Made by a program: the position numbers and the translations under genes. From Vibrio rotiferianus CAIM 577 = LMG 21460 (lineage in GTDB: Bacteria; Pseudomonadota; Gammaproteobacteria; Enterobacterales; Vibrionaceae): a stretch of 64,000 nt of DNA. Positions 9,106 through 18,083 of this stretch are shown piece after piece. The first letter of the stretch is position 1. Each line of letters opens with the position of its first letter. Below the pieces are notes generated by a model. The model saw only the letters and a list, made by a program, of their open reading frames with translations, made no database searches and was not told the DNA's origin. The stretch spans positions 79,304 to 143,303 of the forward strand of contig NZ_APHW01000013.1 of the NCBI RefSeq assembly GCF_002741985.1. Reading direction: 5' to 3'.

Positions 9106-9492
9106 ATGACTGCAAAACTAATTTTAATTCGAGGCCTTCCTGGTTCCGGCAAATCGACGTTGGCTCGAGAACTTGCGGTTCAACAAGATGCCAAGCACTT
9201 TGAAGCGGATATGTTCTTTGAAACAGATAAAGGGGAGTACCAGTTTGACGCTCAACTCCTTGGGGATGCTCACCAATGGTGCTTTTCGCAAACAAAGAAG
9301 TGGTTAAAGCGAAACCGTGTTGTCATTGTCAGCAATACTTTTGTGCAACGTTGGGAAATGCAACGCTACTTAGATTTGTGTAAAAGCGAAGGCATTCCTG
9401 TAGAGATTCATATTTGCACTGGTGAATACCAAAGTGTTCATGGTGTCCCATTGGCGACCATCGATAAAATGCGCCGCCAATGGCAAGACTAA
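9106..9492 (+). CDS. Small P-loop ATPase/kinase-like protein (AAA_33 type)
   Basis: 128 residues. Walker A is near the N-terminus (RGLPGSGKSTLAREL, residues 9-23), followed by an acidic substrate-site motif (HFEADMFFE) and a central strand VVIVSNTFVQRWEM. This architecture fits the polynucleotide-kinase or zeta-toxin-like P-loop kinases. The protein is short but has no visible truncation. It is convergent with sypR (21 bases between stops), on the opposite strand to the polysaccharide locus and probably unrelated to it. The substrate is unknown. Confidence 0.75.
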   Translation: MTAKLILIRGLPGSGKSTLARELAVQQDAKHFEADMFFETDKGEYQFDAQLLGDAHQWCFSQTKKWLKRNRVVIVSNTFVQRWEMQRYLDLCKSEGIPVEIHICTGEYQSVHGVPLATIDKMRRQWQD

Positions 9493-9513
9493 TGGGCAAG
9501 TGAGCGCGAGTTT

Positions 9514-10146
9514 CTATTGACCTCTACCATCAATCATCACAACCAAAGTTCTTGTCATTATAGAGATGTCCGTAGTAATCCAGCTTTTGTACGAATCCAA
9601 ACTCAGCGCATAGCTATGATCGAATGCGACTTTTCTTCTGACATCTTCAATGCATGAGTCATATCCTTGATTTACCTGCGCTAACCCTGTAATACCAGGC
9701 AATACGCCATAGGTGCGTTCGACAAAAAACGGAATTTCATCTTCTAGTTTTTGGTAAAAATCAGGGCGCTCGGGTCTAGGGCCGATTAATGACATCTCCC
9801 CCTTTAGTACATTGAAAAGCTGTGGAATCTCATCAAGTCGGGTTTTGCGAAGAACACGCCCCACAGGTGTAATTCTCGGATCGTTCTTGCTTGCCCACAC
9901 TGCGCCAGAACGTTGCTCTGCATCCACATACATGGTACGAAACTTCATGATATTGAATAAATCCATTTGATCTGGCGTTGAGCGCCCAACGCGAAGCTGG
10001 CGATATATCACAGGCCCTTTAGAGCTACTTATTATCGCTAGTGCTATCAATGGAAATAAGGGTAGTGTGATTAACAAAATAACCAATGAAATAACCACGT
10101 CGAAGATACGTTTTGAGTTGCGAATTCTTGATTGTACTGACTTCAT
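9514..10146 (-). CDS. sypR: SypR-like initiating sugar-phosphate transferase
   Basis: 210 residues. One N-terminal membrane segment (IFDVVISLVILLITLPLFPLIALAII) is followed by the bacterial sugar transferase domain: KGPVIYRQLRVGR, NIMKFRTMYVDAE, DPRITPVGRVLRKTRLDEIPQL, GEMSLIGPRPERPDF, GLAQVNQGYD. Such enzymes load the first sugar-1-phosphate onto undecaprenyl phosphate at the inner membrane and so start each repeat unit. It is the last gene of the sypP-Q-R unit, matching the V. fischeri order, 10 bases after sypQ. The domain is certain; the sugar is not known. Confidence 0.92.
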   Translation of the reverse strand: MKSVQSRIRNSKRIFDVVISLVILLITLPLFPLIALAIISSSKGPVIYRQLRVGRSTPDQMDLFNIMKFRTMYVDAEQRSGAVWASKNDPRITPVGRVLRKTRLDEIPQLFNVLKGEMSLIGPRPERPDFYQKLEDEIPFFVERTYGVLPGITGLAQVNQGYDSCIEDVRRKVAFDHSYALSLDSYKSWITTDISIMTRTLVVMIDGRGQ

Positions 10147-10156
10147 AATGTTCCCC

Positions 10157-11347
10157 TTAGTGGTGCACGCGAGTCCAACGGTGACGCTCTAAACCTAACA
10201 AATATCTTAAGCCGCCAATAAAATTAGCGTAGTGTCCTACCAACAAGTAACTTCCTAGTTTCAAGGGTTTGCTGATGAGGTGCTGAGGAATGAAATGTGC
10301 AATTGCGAAAACGGAGTAAACCACTATTTGAGCAATAAGGATGTACTGGAACAGCCAGTATTCCATCAATGCTATTGAACAAGCGAAGCTCATCAGCATT
10401 AAATACGGAATGGCGACTCTAAGCGCTTTGCCAGAGAAAAAGGTAAAGGCTGTTCCTCGATACCTCGGTTTTAATAACTGGTGAAGCTTAATAAGTTGCT
10501 GCATGTTACCGGCCGAAATACGAAGTCGACGTTTAAAGTCCATTTTTCTGTCACTTTGTTCAAGTTCAAGTGCTCGCATTTTAGGTTCATAAATCGCGTT
10601 TTTCCCTTTTGCGACAATGTTCATCGGCAATACAAAGTCATCATTAATAATGTTGCCAGCCAGCGGAGAAAAGAGTTCGGTACGGAAAGCGTAGAATGCA
10701 CCGTGAGAACCAATAGAAGAGCCAACAAGAGATTCAAAGTACTTTAGGTTACTTTGGTAATGCCAATACTTTACTTCGCCTGGATTTTGAGAGTTAAGTA
10801 ATTGATAGGCAGCATTGACTACTCCCACTTGTCGGTTTCGAAAGTGATGAGCAGCGATTAGCAAGGAGTCGCATGAAATCAACGCGGAGACATCACTAAG
10901 AACGGTAATATCGGAGGTTACCGTCGGAACGAGATCATTAATAACCGCGATTTTCCCTCTATTCGCTGAGAAGTTCTGAATGATAAACAGAGTATCTGCG
11001 CAGATTGCTTCTTGTATGGTTTGCTCTGCAATCTCTACCGTGCGATCTACACAGCCGTCACAAGCGATGATGATCGACAGCTTGCTGCGAGGGTAATCTA
11101 AACAGGCGAGGTTTCTGATTTTTTCCGCGATCCACTTTTCTTCATTGTAGGCTGGAACAATGATTGTGATGCTCGGTAAAAATCGGTCTGCTTTGCCGTC
11201 TACGTAACTACGTGCGAGAGTGTTTGAAGCTGAAGAAACAACATGTCTTTTAGACAAGAACTTCAACAGTAAAGGGTAACCGATATGGTGGTAAACAATT
11301 AAAGTAACGGAAATACCGAAGGTAATGAACAATGTAATTTCAATCAT
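10157..11347 (-). CDS. sypQ: SypQ-like membrane glycosyltransferase (GT2)
   Basis: 396 residues. TM1 is at the N-terminus (ITLFITFGISVTLIVYHHIGYP). A GT-A domain begins with SITIIVPAYNEEKWI and contains the metal-site region ACDGCVDRTVE and the acceptor region INDDFVLP. C-terminal membrane helices follow (LRVAIPYLMLMSFACSIAL and beyond). It adds a sugar to the lipid-linked repeat unit at the inner membrane or acts as a processive synthase. The start overlaps the end of sypP by 4 bases (ATGA), indicating translational coupling. The syp assignment rests on position and family. Confidence 0.9.
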   Translation of the reverse strand: MIEITLFITFGISVTLIVYHHIGYPLLLKFLSKRHVVSSASNTLARSYVDGKADRFLPSITIIVPAYNEEKWIAEKIRNLACLDYPRSKLSIIIACDGCVDRTVEIAEQTIQEAICADTLFIIQNFSANRGKIAVINDLVPTVTSDITVLSDVSALISCDSLLIAAHHFRNRQVGVVNAAYQLLNSQNPGEVKYWHYQSNLKYFESLVGSSIGSHGAFYAFRTELFSPLAGNIINDDFVLPMNIVAKGKNAIYEPKMRALELEQSDRKMDFKRRLRISAGNMQQLIKLHQLLKPRYRGTAFTFFSGKALRVAIPYLMLMSFACSIALMEYWLFQYILIAQIVVYSVFAIAHFIPQHLISKPLKLGSYLLVGHYANFIGGLRYLLGLERHRWTRVHH

Positions 11348-12452
11348 AGCTGTGCTCCTTCGGTTAGGTTTGAGTAGCGTTTAATCATTTCTCGAATATC
11401 AAAGTGGCGCTTAATATGATGTCGAGGTGAGGAGTTAACTGAACTCAGTTGCTGTTGAAGTGCTTTGGCGAGCGGTTCTGCTGCATTTGGTGGCACTAGT
11501 ACACTGCTCTGTGGGCATAGTGTTTCACTGACTGCGCCAACGTCTGATGCAACGCACGGTACGTTACATGCCTGAGCCTCTAAAGTGGAGAGTGGAAAGC
11601 CTTCTTGTAGAGATGGGAGACAGAAAAGATCGAGGCTTTGGTAAAAGGTCGGCATATCCTGGACAAGGCCTAAAAAGGAGACTCTATCACTCAGGCCCAA
11701 AGTCTCGACTTGAGCCCTTAGAGTTGGTAGGCAGCTTCCCATGCCTGCAATTGCCAAATGTACATTTTCAGGTAGTGAGTGGAGCGCTCGGATAAGAATA
11801 GAATGGCCCTTTACGAGTTCTAGTCGCCCTGCGGTACCAATGATTTTTTTATTGGTTGGGAGTCCTAAAACTTTGCGGGATTGCAGTGGGTGTCCTGCAA
11901 CAAATCTGTGGCAATCAATACCATTATGAATGGTGTTTACGTCGTGATAATCCAATTTTGAGATGATTTGCTTGGCAACCAGATCGGCGTCGGCGATAAC
12001 CTTAGGCCGCAAAAGCTTAAGTAAAAGTGATTGTAGTCGAGCTGCTTTTCTATTATTCAGATGCCAAGCGTCATGCTCAGTATGAATTAGGCCAGGTGTT
12101 GTGGTGATGCGAGCAGCGAGCCCCCCCCATAAAGCAAAGGGCCGATATGATGGGTATGAACCACATCAGGCTTGAATCCGACTATGAACTTGAGTAAGTC
12201 ATACAAGCAGGAAGGGGAGAAGCCGGGCTTTTTGTCTAAAAATATTAAGCTATTTTGGTATGGCTTCAGATTCGCCCACTTGTTTATTGCGTCGGCTGAT
12301 GTTCCTTCGAGGCTAACGATCATGACGTGGTCTGAAGCTGGAGCAAAACGTAGCATTTCCAATACCAACATTTCCAAGCCACCAGGAGCTAGGTGCTGTA
12401 CGACATGGAGTACGTTTCTTTTCTCTTGTTTTGGATTGACTCTCTTTTTCAT
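11344..12452 (-). pseudogene. sypP: SypP-like glycosyltransferase (GT4), frame broken at a G8 run
   Basis: Two frames combine into one protein of about 368 residues. The N-part has NVLHVVQHLAPGGLEMLVLEML and VVHTHHIGPLLYGG. After the break the sequence resumes LAARITTTPGLIHTEHDAWH and continues with the GT4 donor domain (GTAGRLELVKGHSILIRAL, LPSLQEGFPLSTLEAQACNVPCVASD). The break is an eight-G run (coding strand) at 12121-12128; six or nine G would be in frame. I start at the ATG at 12452, six bases after AGGTG. It is the first gene of the P-Q-R unit, downstream of a sigma-54 promoter. Confidence 0.85.
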
Positions 12453-12487
12453 TTTACTCACCTATTATGACGTTTCTAATAGATAAC

Positions 12488-12503
12488 TGCACGAGGTGTG
12501 CCA
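12488..12503 (-). promoter_or_regulatory. Sigma-54 promoter of sypP-Q-R
   Basis: On the minus strand the sequence TGGCACACCTCGTGCA fits the -24/-12 consensus (TGGCAC, five bases, then a GC-containing -12) exactly, 36 bases upstream of the sypP start. SypG, encoded in the same locus, is a sigma-54 activator. Confidence 0.8.
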
Positions 12504-12550
12504 AATTATTATCATTTAAAAACAATGACCTATGTTTCTGTATGGAGGTT

Positions 12551-12585
12551 GTTTTATTTTGAGAATCAGAATGGCGAGGTGAGAA
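12551..12585 (-). promoter_or_regulatory. Two TTCTCA half-boxes upstream of sypP, probable SypG enhancer
   Basis: On the minus strand TTCTCACCTCG and TTCTCAAAATAA occur 20 bases apart, about 50-80 bases upstream of the sigma-54 element. V. fischeri SypG enhancers are described with a TTCTCA-NNN-TG core; these two copies keep TTCTCA but not the following TG, so they are weaker than those before sypA and sypI. Confidence 0.5.
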
Positions 12586-12611
12586 AAAACAAAAGCGCCA
12601 CGAATGGCGCT
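12586..12611 (-). terminator. Terminator closing the sypI-O unit
   Basis: On the minus strand AGCGCCA-TTCG-TGGCGCT is followed by TTTTGTTTTTT, 24 bases after the sypO stop and upstream of the sypP promoter. It separates two transcription units. Confidence 0.85.
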
Positions 12612-12635
12612 CAATAAACTTAAATGAGCTTTGGG

Positions 12636-14063
12636 TTAAGGTTTAATTCGAGGGATCACGGTAATGACCGGGACGCCCAAGCTCTTTACTAAGCTTTGCT
12701 TTGAACGAATGGAGTTATCTATCAGTTCTAAAATGGTGGCTAAGCTGATGCCTAACCCTGCGCCGCCAACAAAGCCTAACAATACAAATACGATTGCTGG
12801 CAAGTTTGAAGGAGAGCTGGGTACAAAAGGTTCATCAATCACTTTCACTCTTTTTCCTTCTTCAAAGCTACCCAATGAACCAGTAAGTTGAGCCATTTCG
12901 TAACGCTCGACAAGATCCTCATAGAGCTCTCGTTTTACTGAGACGTCTCGAGCAAGGCGGTTAATGTCTGTCGTCGTGCTACCAAAACGGTTGGCATCAT
13001 ACTCAAGTTCAGTCACCATTTTTTTCAGACTAATGGTTTCCTCCGTGAGTGACTCAAACTTACCTCGCATGATTTGTAACTGATGTAACTGACTGACCAA
13101 TAGTGGTTGTGCTTCTCCTAATTGGCTGAGCTTGGTGTTGCTGGCGATGTCCCAAAGTTGTGCGCTATTGAGTTCCGGCTGTTTCGATTTGATCAGTATT
13201 GAGCGTTCCTGCTCCAACCGCTGGAGCTCACGTAACTTGCCTTGAACAAGGCTGTGAGCTTCTGTATACCTTGCGCGAAGGAGAGTAAGTTCACTGCGGA
13301 TCTCGATAATCTGTTCTTCTATCTTACCAATCACTGGGTTAGTTTTTGACAACTGTTGGTCCAAGCTGCCAAGGCTTCTTTCTACACCTGCCAGTTCGGC
13401 TTCTTTTTCAGCCAAGGTTTGCTTTAAGCTAGCTAAGCGAGCAAGACTTTGAGATTGCATTTCTGGCGTAGCGTGTGAATAGGCATTTTTATATTCGGCA
13501 TAAGCTAACTCGGCTTTGTCGAGTTGTTCTCTTCGCTTAGTAATATGCATGTTGAGGAAGTGGCTTGAATCCTTAATCGATGAGCGTTCTGGCGCGAGTA
13601 ACTGCTCAATAAAGTGTTCGCTTACAGAAGTAAGCAGCGTGTCCATTCCTTCAGAGTGAGGGCTTTTTAGCTGAATTTGAATGAAATCTTTACCTAACTG
13701 ATGAACAGACAACTGGGAGGCTAATTGTCCGATGATATAGTCGCGTTGTGCATCCGTAGTGTGTTGATCAATCAGTCCTTGCTCTGTGGCCACAGAGTAG
13801 AGTACGTGGCGACTTTTAAGCAAAGTGCTTAGTGCACTGAGTCGATCTTTGAGCATGGTCGAGACAGCGATGTCTTCAAGAAACGGATTCAATTTCGCTG
13901 TTTCTTGTATCAACATGCTGGTATGAGAGATATAGGTTGTTGGCAGTAACCTACTCACACCCAAACCGAGAATGGGCAGTATTAACATTGGTAGGACGAT
14001 CAAATATCTTCTTCGCCAAGCGCCAACTAACATCGCGGTTAGGTTACTTCTTAGGTCGTTCAT
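12636..14063 (-). CDS. sypO: SypO-like chain-length determinant (Wzz family)
   Basis: 475 residues. N-terminal TM near 20-40 (LIVLPMLILPILGLGVSRLL) with the Wzz start TTYISHTSMLIQE. A long periplasmic coiled coil covers about 170-400, with many heptads of L/E/K/Q. A C-terminal TM (LPAIVFVLLGFVGGAGLGISL) follows the Pro-rich VIDEPFVPSSPSNLP, then a short cytoplasmic tail. It has no fused tyrosine-kinase domain, so the kinase partner would be SypD. It controls polymer length with the export channel. Its start overlaps the sypN stop by 4 bases. Confidence 0.92.
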   Translation of the reverse strand: MNDLRSNLTAMLVGAWRRRYLIVLPMLILPILGLGVSRLLPTTYISHTSMLIQETAKLNPFLEDIAVSTMLKDRLSALSTLLKSRHVLYSVATEQGLIDQHTTDAQRDYIIGQLASQLSVHQLGKDFIQIQLKSPHSEGMDTLLTSVSEHFIEQLLAPERSSIKDSSHFLNMHITKRREQLDKAELAYAEYKNAYSHATPEMQSQSLARLASLKQTLAEKEAELAGVERSLGSLDQQLSKTNPVIGKIEEQIIEIRSELTLLRARYTEAHSLVQGKLRELQRLEQERSILIKSKQPELNSAQLWDIASNTKLSQLGEAQPLLVSQLHQLQIMRGKFESLTEETISLKKMVTELEYDANRFGSTTTDINRLARDVSVKRELYEDLVERYEMAQLTGSLGSFEEGKRVKVIDEPFVPSSPSNLPAIVFVLLGFVGGAGLGISLATILELIDNSIRSKQSLVKSLGVPVITVIPRIKP

Positions 14064-15178
14064 AACTGCCTCACTAGTTCATCAATGTAGAGCGCTTTGC
14101 TATCCCAGCTTTGCTGTCTAACGATGCTCATTTTCTCTTTATCAACGGGGATGAGGCTATCCATGCACTTTTTTACATCTGTGGCGTTATTTACAACGTT
14201 GATCATCCCTTTATAAGGATCGATAGCGGGAAAGTGTGTACTGATTACTGGCTTTCCTGCAGCAAGATACTCGAGTAATTTTAGTGGGTTACATGCTCTG
14301 ATCTGTTTGTTATCGACAAAAGGTAACCAACTTACCGCCCAATGCTGAGAGTATTTAGGCAAATCGGTATGTGGTTTCGTCCCTAGGTAGCGCACATTCG
14401 GCAAGTTGGGTAGCAAGTTTGTGGTCAACTCACATGGACCAATAAATACCAAGGTCCAGTCTGGGCATTGCAAGGCAACCTGCTTGATTAAGTCGTAATC
14501 TAACCAATTGGAAAGGCTCCCGTAAAAGCCAATAACGTTCTCCTTTGGGGATGGTAAGTCATTCGCACTCGAAGTCGGGGTGGAGAATAAGTCATAGTCA
14601 ACACCATGAGGCACAACAAAGGTTTTTTGTGATGGAAACCTGTCAGCAAGTGATTCACTTGCCACGAGTATAAGGTCGGCGTATTGCACCAAATCCGACT
14701 CGTGGCGTATGACAGTCTTGTGATCAACCCCTGCTAATGCAGAGAAATCGTCACCACAGTAATAGATAACACCGTTGTTGCTCATTGACTGGCAAACATC
14801 TGCAGCAGTTGGTAACGAAGTCCAAAAAATGGGTTTATCGAACTTGAGTTTTCTCAGGGTGTTTGTAAGTTGGAATTTGATCATTTCACAGGCAATACGT
14901 CGTGCAAAGCGAGTTTTAGGGGCCGGTATGGTGAGGCAATCTACGACATCGATATTGTGAAACTTACTGTTTGAGTAGTTTGCTTCTTTCTTGGAGTGAA
15001 ATCGGCTTTTGACTTTTGAGAGTGCCCGTTTTAAATCCTTGGTTGATAAGGTAGGTTGTCGAAGGCCGATAGAGTTAACCCACAGTATGCGATAACTACG
15101 GCTAAGTTTCTTGATGATATGCTGAGTCGATGAAGGTAGGCCGCCAAAATCTTCCCCAAAAACCACAATCTCTTTCAT
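14060..15178 (-). CDS. sypN: SypN-like glycosyltransferase
   Basis: 372 residues. The start MKEIVVFGEDFGGLPSSTQHII and the C-terminal donor domain (NVIGFYGSLSNWLDYDLI, LGTKPHTDLPKYSQHW, NPLKLLEYLAAGKPVISTHFP) are those of GT-B glycosyltransferases of the GT1/GT4 group. The K-x-LEYLAAGKP element binds the nucleotide sugar. It overlaps sypO by 4 bases and lies 78 bases after sypL, with no sypM acetyltransferase between them as in V. fischeri. The sugar is not known. Confidence 0.88.
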   Translation of the reverse strand: MKEIVVFGEDFGGLPSSTQHIIKKLSRSYRILWVNSIGLRQPTLSTKDLKRALSKVKSRFHSKKEANYSNSKFHNIDVVDCLTIPAPKTRFARRIACEMIKFQLTNTLRKLKFDKPIFWTSLPTAADVCQSMSNNGVIYYCGDDFSALAGVDHKTVIRHESDLVQYADLILVASESLADRFPSQKTFVVPHGVDYDLFSTPTSSANDLPSPKENVIGFYGSLSNWLDYDLIKQVALQCPDWTLVFIGPCELTTNLLPNLPNVRYLGTKPHTDLPKYSQHWAVSWLPFVDNKQIRACNPLKLLEYLAAGKPVISTHFPAIDPYKGMINVVNNATDVKKCMDSLIPVDKEKMSIVRQQSWDSKALYIDELVRQL

Positions 15179-15256
15179 AAACGACTCCGAATAAACTTAA
15201 ACTGCAATCTAGGGAATCTGTTTCATAGTTCGTGCCAGAGTGTTAGATATTTAAAA

Positions 15257-16654
15257 TCAATGACTTAAATTAGCACTGCTTGATGTTCTGTGGTTATTCT
15301 CATTTTGAAAGTCACTTTGCGCGATTCTATTTATCGCAACGGTAAGTGCTGCCAGTATATAGATTGGCCACGTAAAGCCTTGCGTTAAAAAAGTACCTGA
15401 TACGATAGTGCCAATCAGGCCGCCAAACACGGCGTTAGCCCCAATGACAAGTGCTGAAGGCGAGTGTTCGCCTAGCAACCTAATCGATTGTCGAGATGTG
15501 CGGCATAAAGAGACAATAAGTGCGATAAATACAAATAGGCCAACAAAGCCCGTTTCGGCCAATACTCCGAACCAAGTAGAGTGGACTGCGTGGTTGATGC
15601 CGTCCCAATGAGGGCTGTAGAAGAAATAGTTGTAATAGAAGTTATCGAGACCTACACCAGTGATAGGATTGTGTATCGCCATCTTAAATGCCGCTTCCCA
15701 TGCGTAGAGTCGGCCCATGGCTGAGGCGTCTATTCCTGCTTCCGCCGCTCCGCCCGATGCTCTTCCTGAAATGCCGGCTACCGCATACAGAACGAGCGCA
15801 CCAACCAAACCAAGGGTGATAACCAGAGTTTTGCTTTTTATATGTTTGAATGCGAAATAACCAAATACTGATAGTGAACCTAAGAGTCCCCCTCGGCTTT
15901 GAGTTTCAATAATTGAAGCAAATAAGACAACACAGACGAAGAGAGCGAATCCTCTCAAGAGCCAATGTGAACGAACGTCTACCGCTTGAGCAACAGCAAA
16001 AGCCAGAGGGAACATAAGAACTAGCGCGAGGTCGTTTGGGTCGCCAAGCACTGAACCAAAGCTGCGCCCGATGGATACTCGAGTTCCTTCAACAAGGTCG
16101 ATACCATTGGATGCATTAGACAGGGCAACATACCCGATGAGCAAGCCAGCGGTGATGATAGAAAATGATATTTTTGCAAGTTGCTTGGGCGTGTTAATGA
16201 GCCAAGTGATGGCAAGCGTCATTAGGATTATTTTCCAATAAACCGTTTTAAACTCAGTAATAGCGATACCGCGGTTAGATGCGAAAACAATTCCTATGGT
16301 GGTAAGAAGCCAAAAAATGGCTAACCACTTTAGCGATGGGTGCCAATACGGCTGTATGGAGCGACTCAATATAATGTGAAAGCACAAAGCCCCCAATGCG
16401 CCTAAAGAAAGTAGCAAAGGAATTTTGAAGTTATAGATTGTAGGGAATGCTTCATGGATTCTGAAGAAGGAGAAAATAACGAAAAGCGTAACGAGCCAAA
16501 AGGTTTGGCTTAAAGCAAACAAGGCCACTAAAGGGAATACACAAAGCGCTACAATCATCACTGGGTGAGGGAGCAGCCACCAGGCCCCCGCCGCAGCGAA
16601 GCAAAAAAACGCTGCGATGGTAATGTGTCTACCATTGCTGCTATGGGTATTCAT
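15257..16654 (-). CDS. sypL: SypL-like O-antigen ligase/polymerase (Wzy/WaaL-type)
   Basis: 465 residues, almost wholly hydrophobic, with about eleven to twelve membrane helices. The large periplasmic loop holds the family signature around MGRLYAWEAAFKMAIHNPITGVGLDNFYYNYF, the Wzy_C region. It follows IETQSRGGLLGSLSVFGYF. These proteins polymerise lipid-linked repeat units or ligate polymers at the outer face of the inner membrane. Its start overlaps the end of the sypK reading frame by 4 bases (ATGA), so translation is coupled to full-length SypK. That supports the view that the sypK frame break is not the native state. Confidence 0.9.
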   Translation of the reverse strand: MNTHSSNGRHITIAAFFCFAAAGAWWLLPHPVMIVALCVFPLVALFALSQTFWLVTLFVIFSFFRIHEAFPTIYNFKIPLLLSLGALGALCFHIILSRSIQPYWHPSLKWLAIFWLLTTIGIVFASNRGIAITEFKTVYWKIILMTLAITWLINTPKQLAKISFSIITAGLLIGYVALSNASNGIDLVEGTRVSIGRSFGSVLGDPNDLALVLMFPLAFAVAQAVDVRSHWLLRGFALFVCVVLFASIIETQSRGGLLGSLSVFGYFAFKHIKSKTLVITLGLVGALVLYAVAGISGRASGGAAEAGIDASAMGRLYAWEAAFKMAIHNPITGVGLDNFYYNYFFYSPHWDGINHAVHSTWFGVLAETGFVGLFVFIALIVSLCRTSRQSIRLLGEHSPSALVIGANAVFGGLIGTIVSGTFLTQGFTWPIYILAALTVAINRIAQSDFQNENNHRTSSSANLSH

Positions 16655-18083
16655 TGTAAAGACCTAGACAGTTGGATATGCCACTTCTGTACTTGATCAT
16701 TAACGGCTTTACGTTGCTTTTTCGTCATATAGTTTTTGGCGATTAAGAAGTAAACACAGCACATTACGATGCAGCATAGCATTGCGATAAAGGTTGAAGG
16801 GCTGGAGTGCACGAGTACCAGTCCGAAACCGGAGAGTAAGTGCATCACAACCAATAAGTTGATATTAAACCTCATTTTTATACAGCTCTTACCAACAAAG
16901 AGCGTCATTACGAGTTTTGCCATTTGAGCAATGTAGAGCGCGATGAATACCCCCCCCAGATTCCAATGTCGTTTAGGCTGAAAAGTAGTAGTACAGCAAG
17001 ACTAGCGGAACAAGCATTAATCAGAAGTAGCTTATTGGTGTGCTTTTTATAGAGGATTGGGAGGTTGAGGAGTTCGTACCATTCTTTAAGCATTGCGATT
17101 GGTAGTAGGAACAGGGTGTATAGAAAGGCATCGTGGTAAGTTTCTGGCAGCAACGTATGTATGATGATATAGGCTAAAGTCGCAACCAAAGTTGTTAATG
17201 CTGCAATGTAGATGACGCCTAGGTGGGTTATTCGTATGGCTGTATTTGTATTACCTTCCTCAAGGAACGCAAATCGTCGAGGCATCCACCACATACCAAA
17301 AGGCTGGACCAATATGCACATCCCTAAAGCAAATTTAGCAGCGATAGCGTATACGCCCAATGTTTCTAAAGACGCATTGGCACCGATAAACCAACGCTCA
17401 GCGCCATTTAAGCAAAAGGCCATTAGACCCGCGAGCATGATTGGCGTGCTGTAACGGAGAAACGTGTATATTTGTTCTTTGCTCGGAAAAGCGAAGTGAT
17501 AACGATTAATGAGGTGGAGCCAAACAAACTGAATTGAGGAAGCCACTAGGCCGCCCAGTAGCACCGATAATACAGAAGGTGAGGCGTTCAATGCTGTAAT
17601 GATGAAAATAACTTGAAGCAGGGTGGTTGATACCATCATGGTAAACAAGGTTTTCGCTTTATCGTCCTTCATCCTCAACCACGCAGTACCGATACCAATA
17701 CTGCCCTCAAGGCTGATACACAAAATGATAACGATAAGCTCAAGCAACATAAACTCGGTTGGCAGGGGAACAAGGGAGAGCATTGCAAACAGAGCCAGTG
17801 CAGTAATAAACGATATGCTAACGGTTAACGTGTAGATGTTGTTTCTTAGTTTTAATTGTACGTTTGTTCGTTTTTCTGTTCCGACAAATCGAAAGAGAGC
17901 TTCGTTTAGCGCAAAGCAAACAACCAAAGCAACGACAACGTTAAAAGAAGTAAGTAACTCCAATTTCCCCATCTGTGCAGGTGCTAAGAAATGAGGGATC
18001 ACAGGCAGCATTAATAAGCTAATGCTTTTATTAATAACCAGCGCCAAAGCGAAGTAAGACATGTTGATCATAGCCTTAGACAT
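16651..18083 (-). pseudogene. sypK: SypK-like polysaccharide flippase, frame broken at a G8 run
   Basis: The frame from the ATG at 18083 (AAGGGGG upstream) encodes about 380 residues of a Wzx/MATE-like flippase (MSYFALALVINKSISLLMLPVIPHFLAPAQMG). It then runs into eight G residues (coding strand) at 16950-16957, after which the frame given ends quickly (YSSRSTLLKWQNS). Shifting frame at the G run gives VFIALYIAQMAKLVMTLFVG and continues to 16651 with more membrane segments, about 476 residues in all. That is the expected Wzx size and places the stop on the sypL start. Overlaps sypJ by 8 bases. The role is flipping the lipid-linked unit across the inner membrane. Confidence 0.85.

Noticed and set aside
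16651..16923. A separate 90-residue membrane protein gene after sypK
   Set aside because: Its frame is the natural continuation of sypK after the G8 run, it completes a Wzx-sized protein, and its ATG lies within that continuation.
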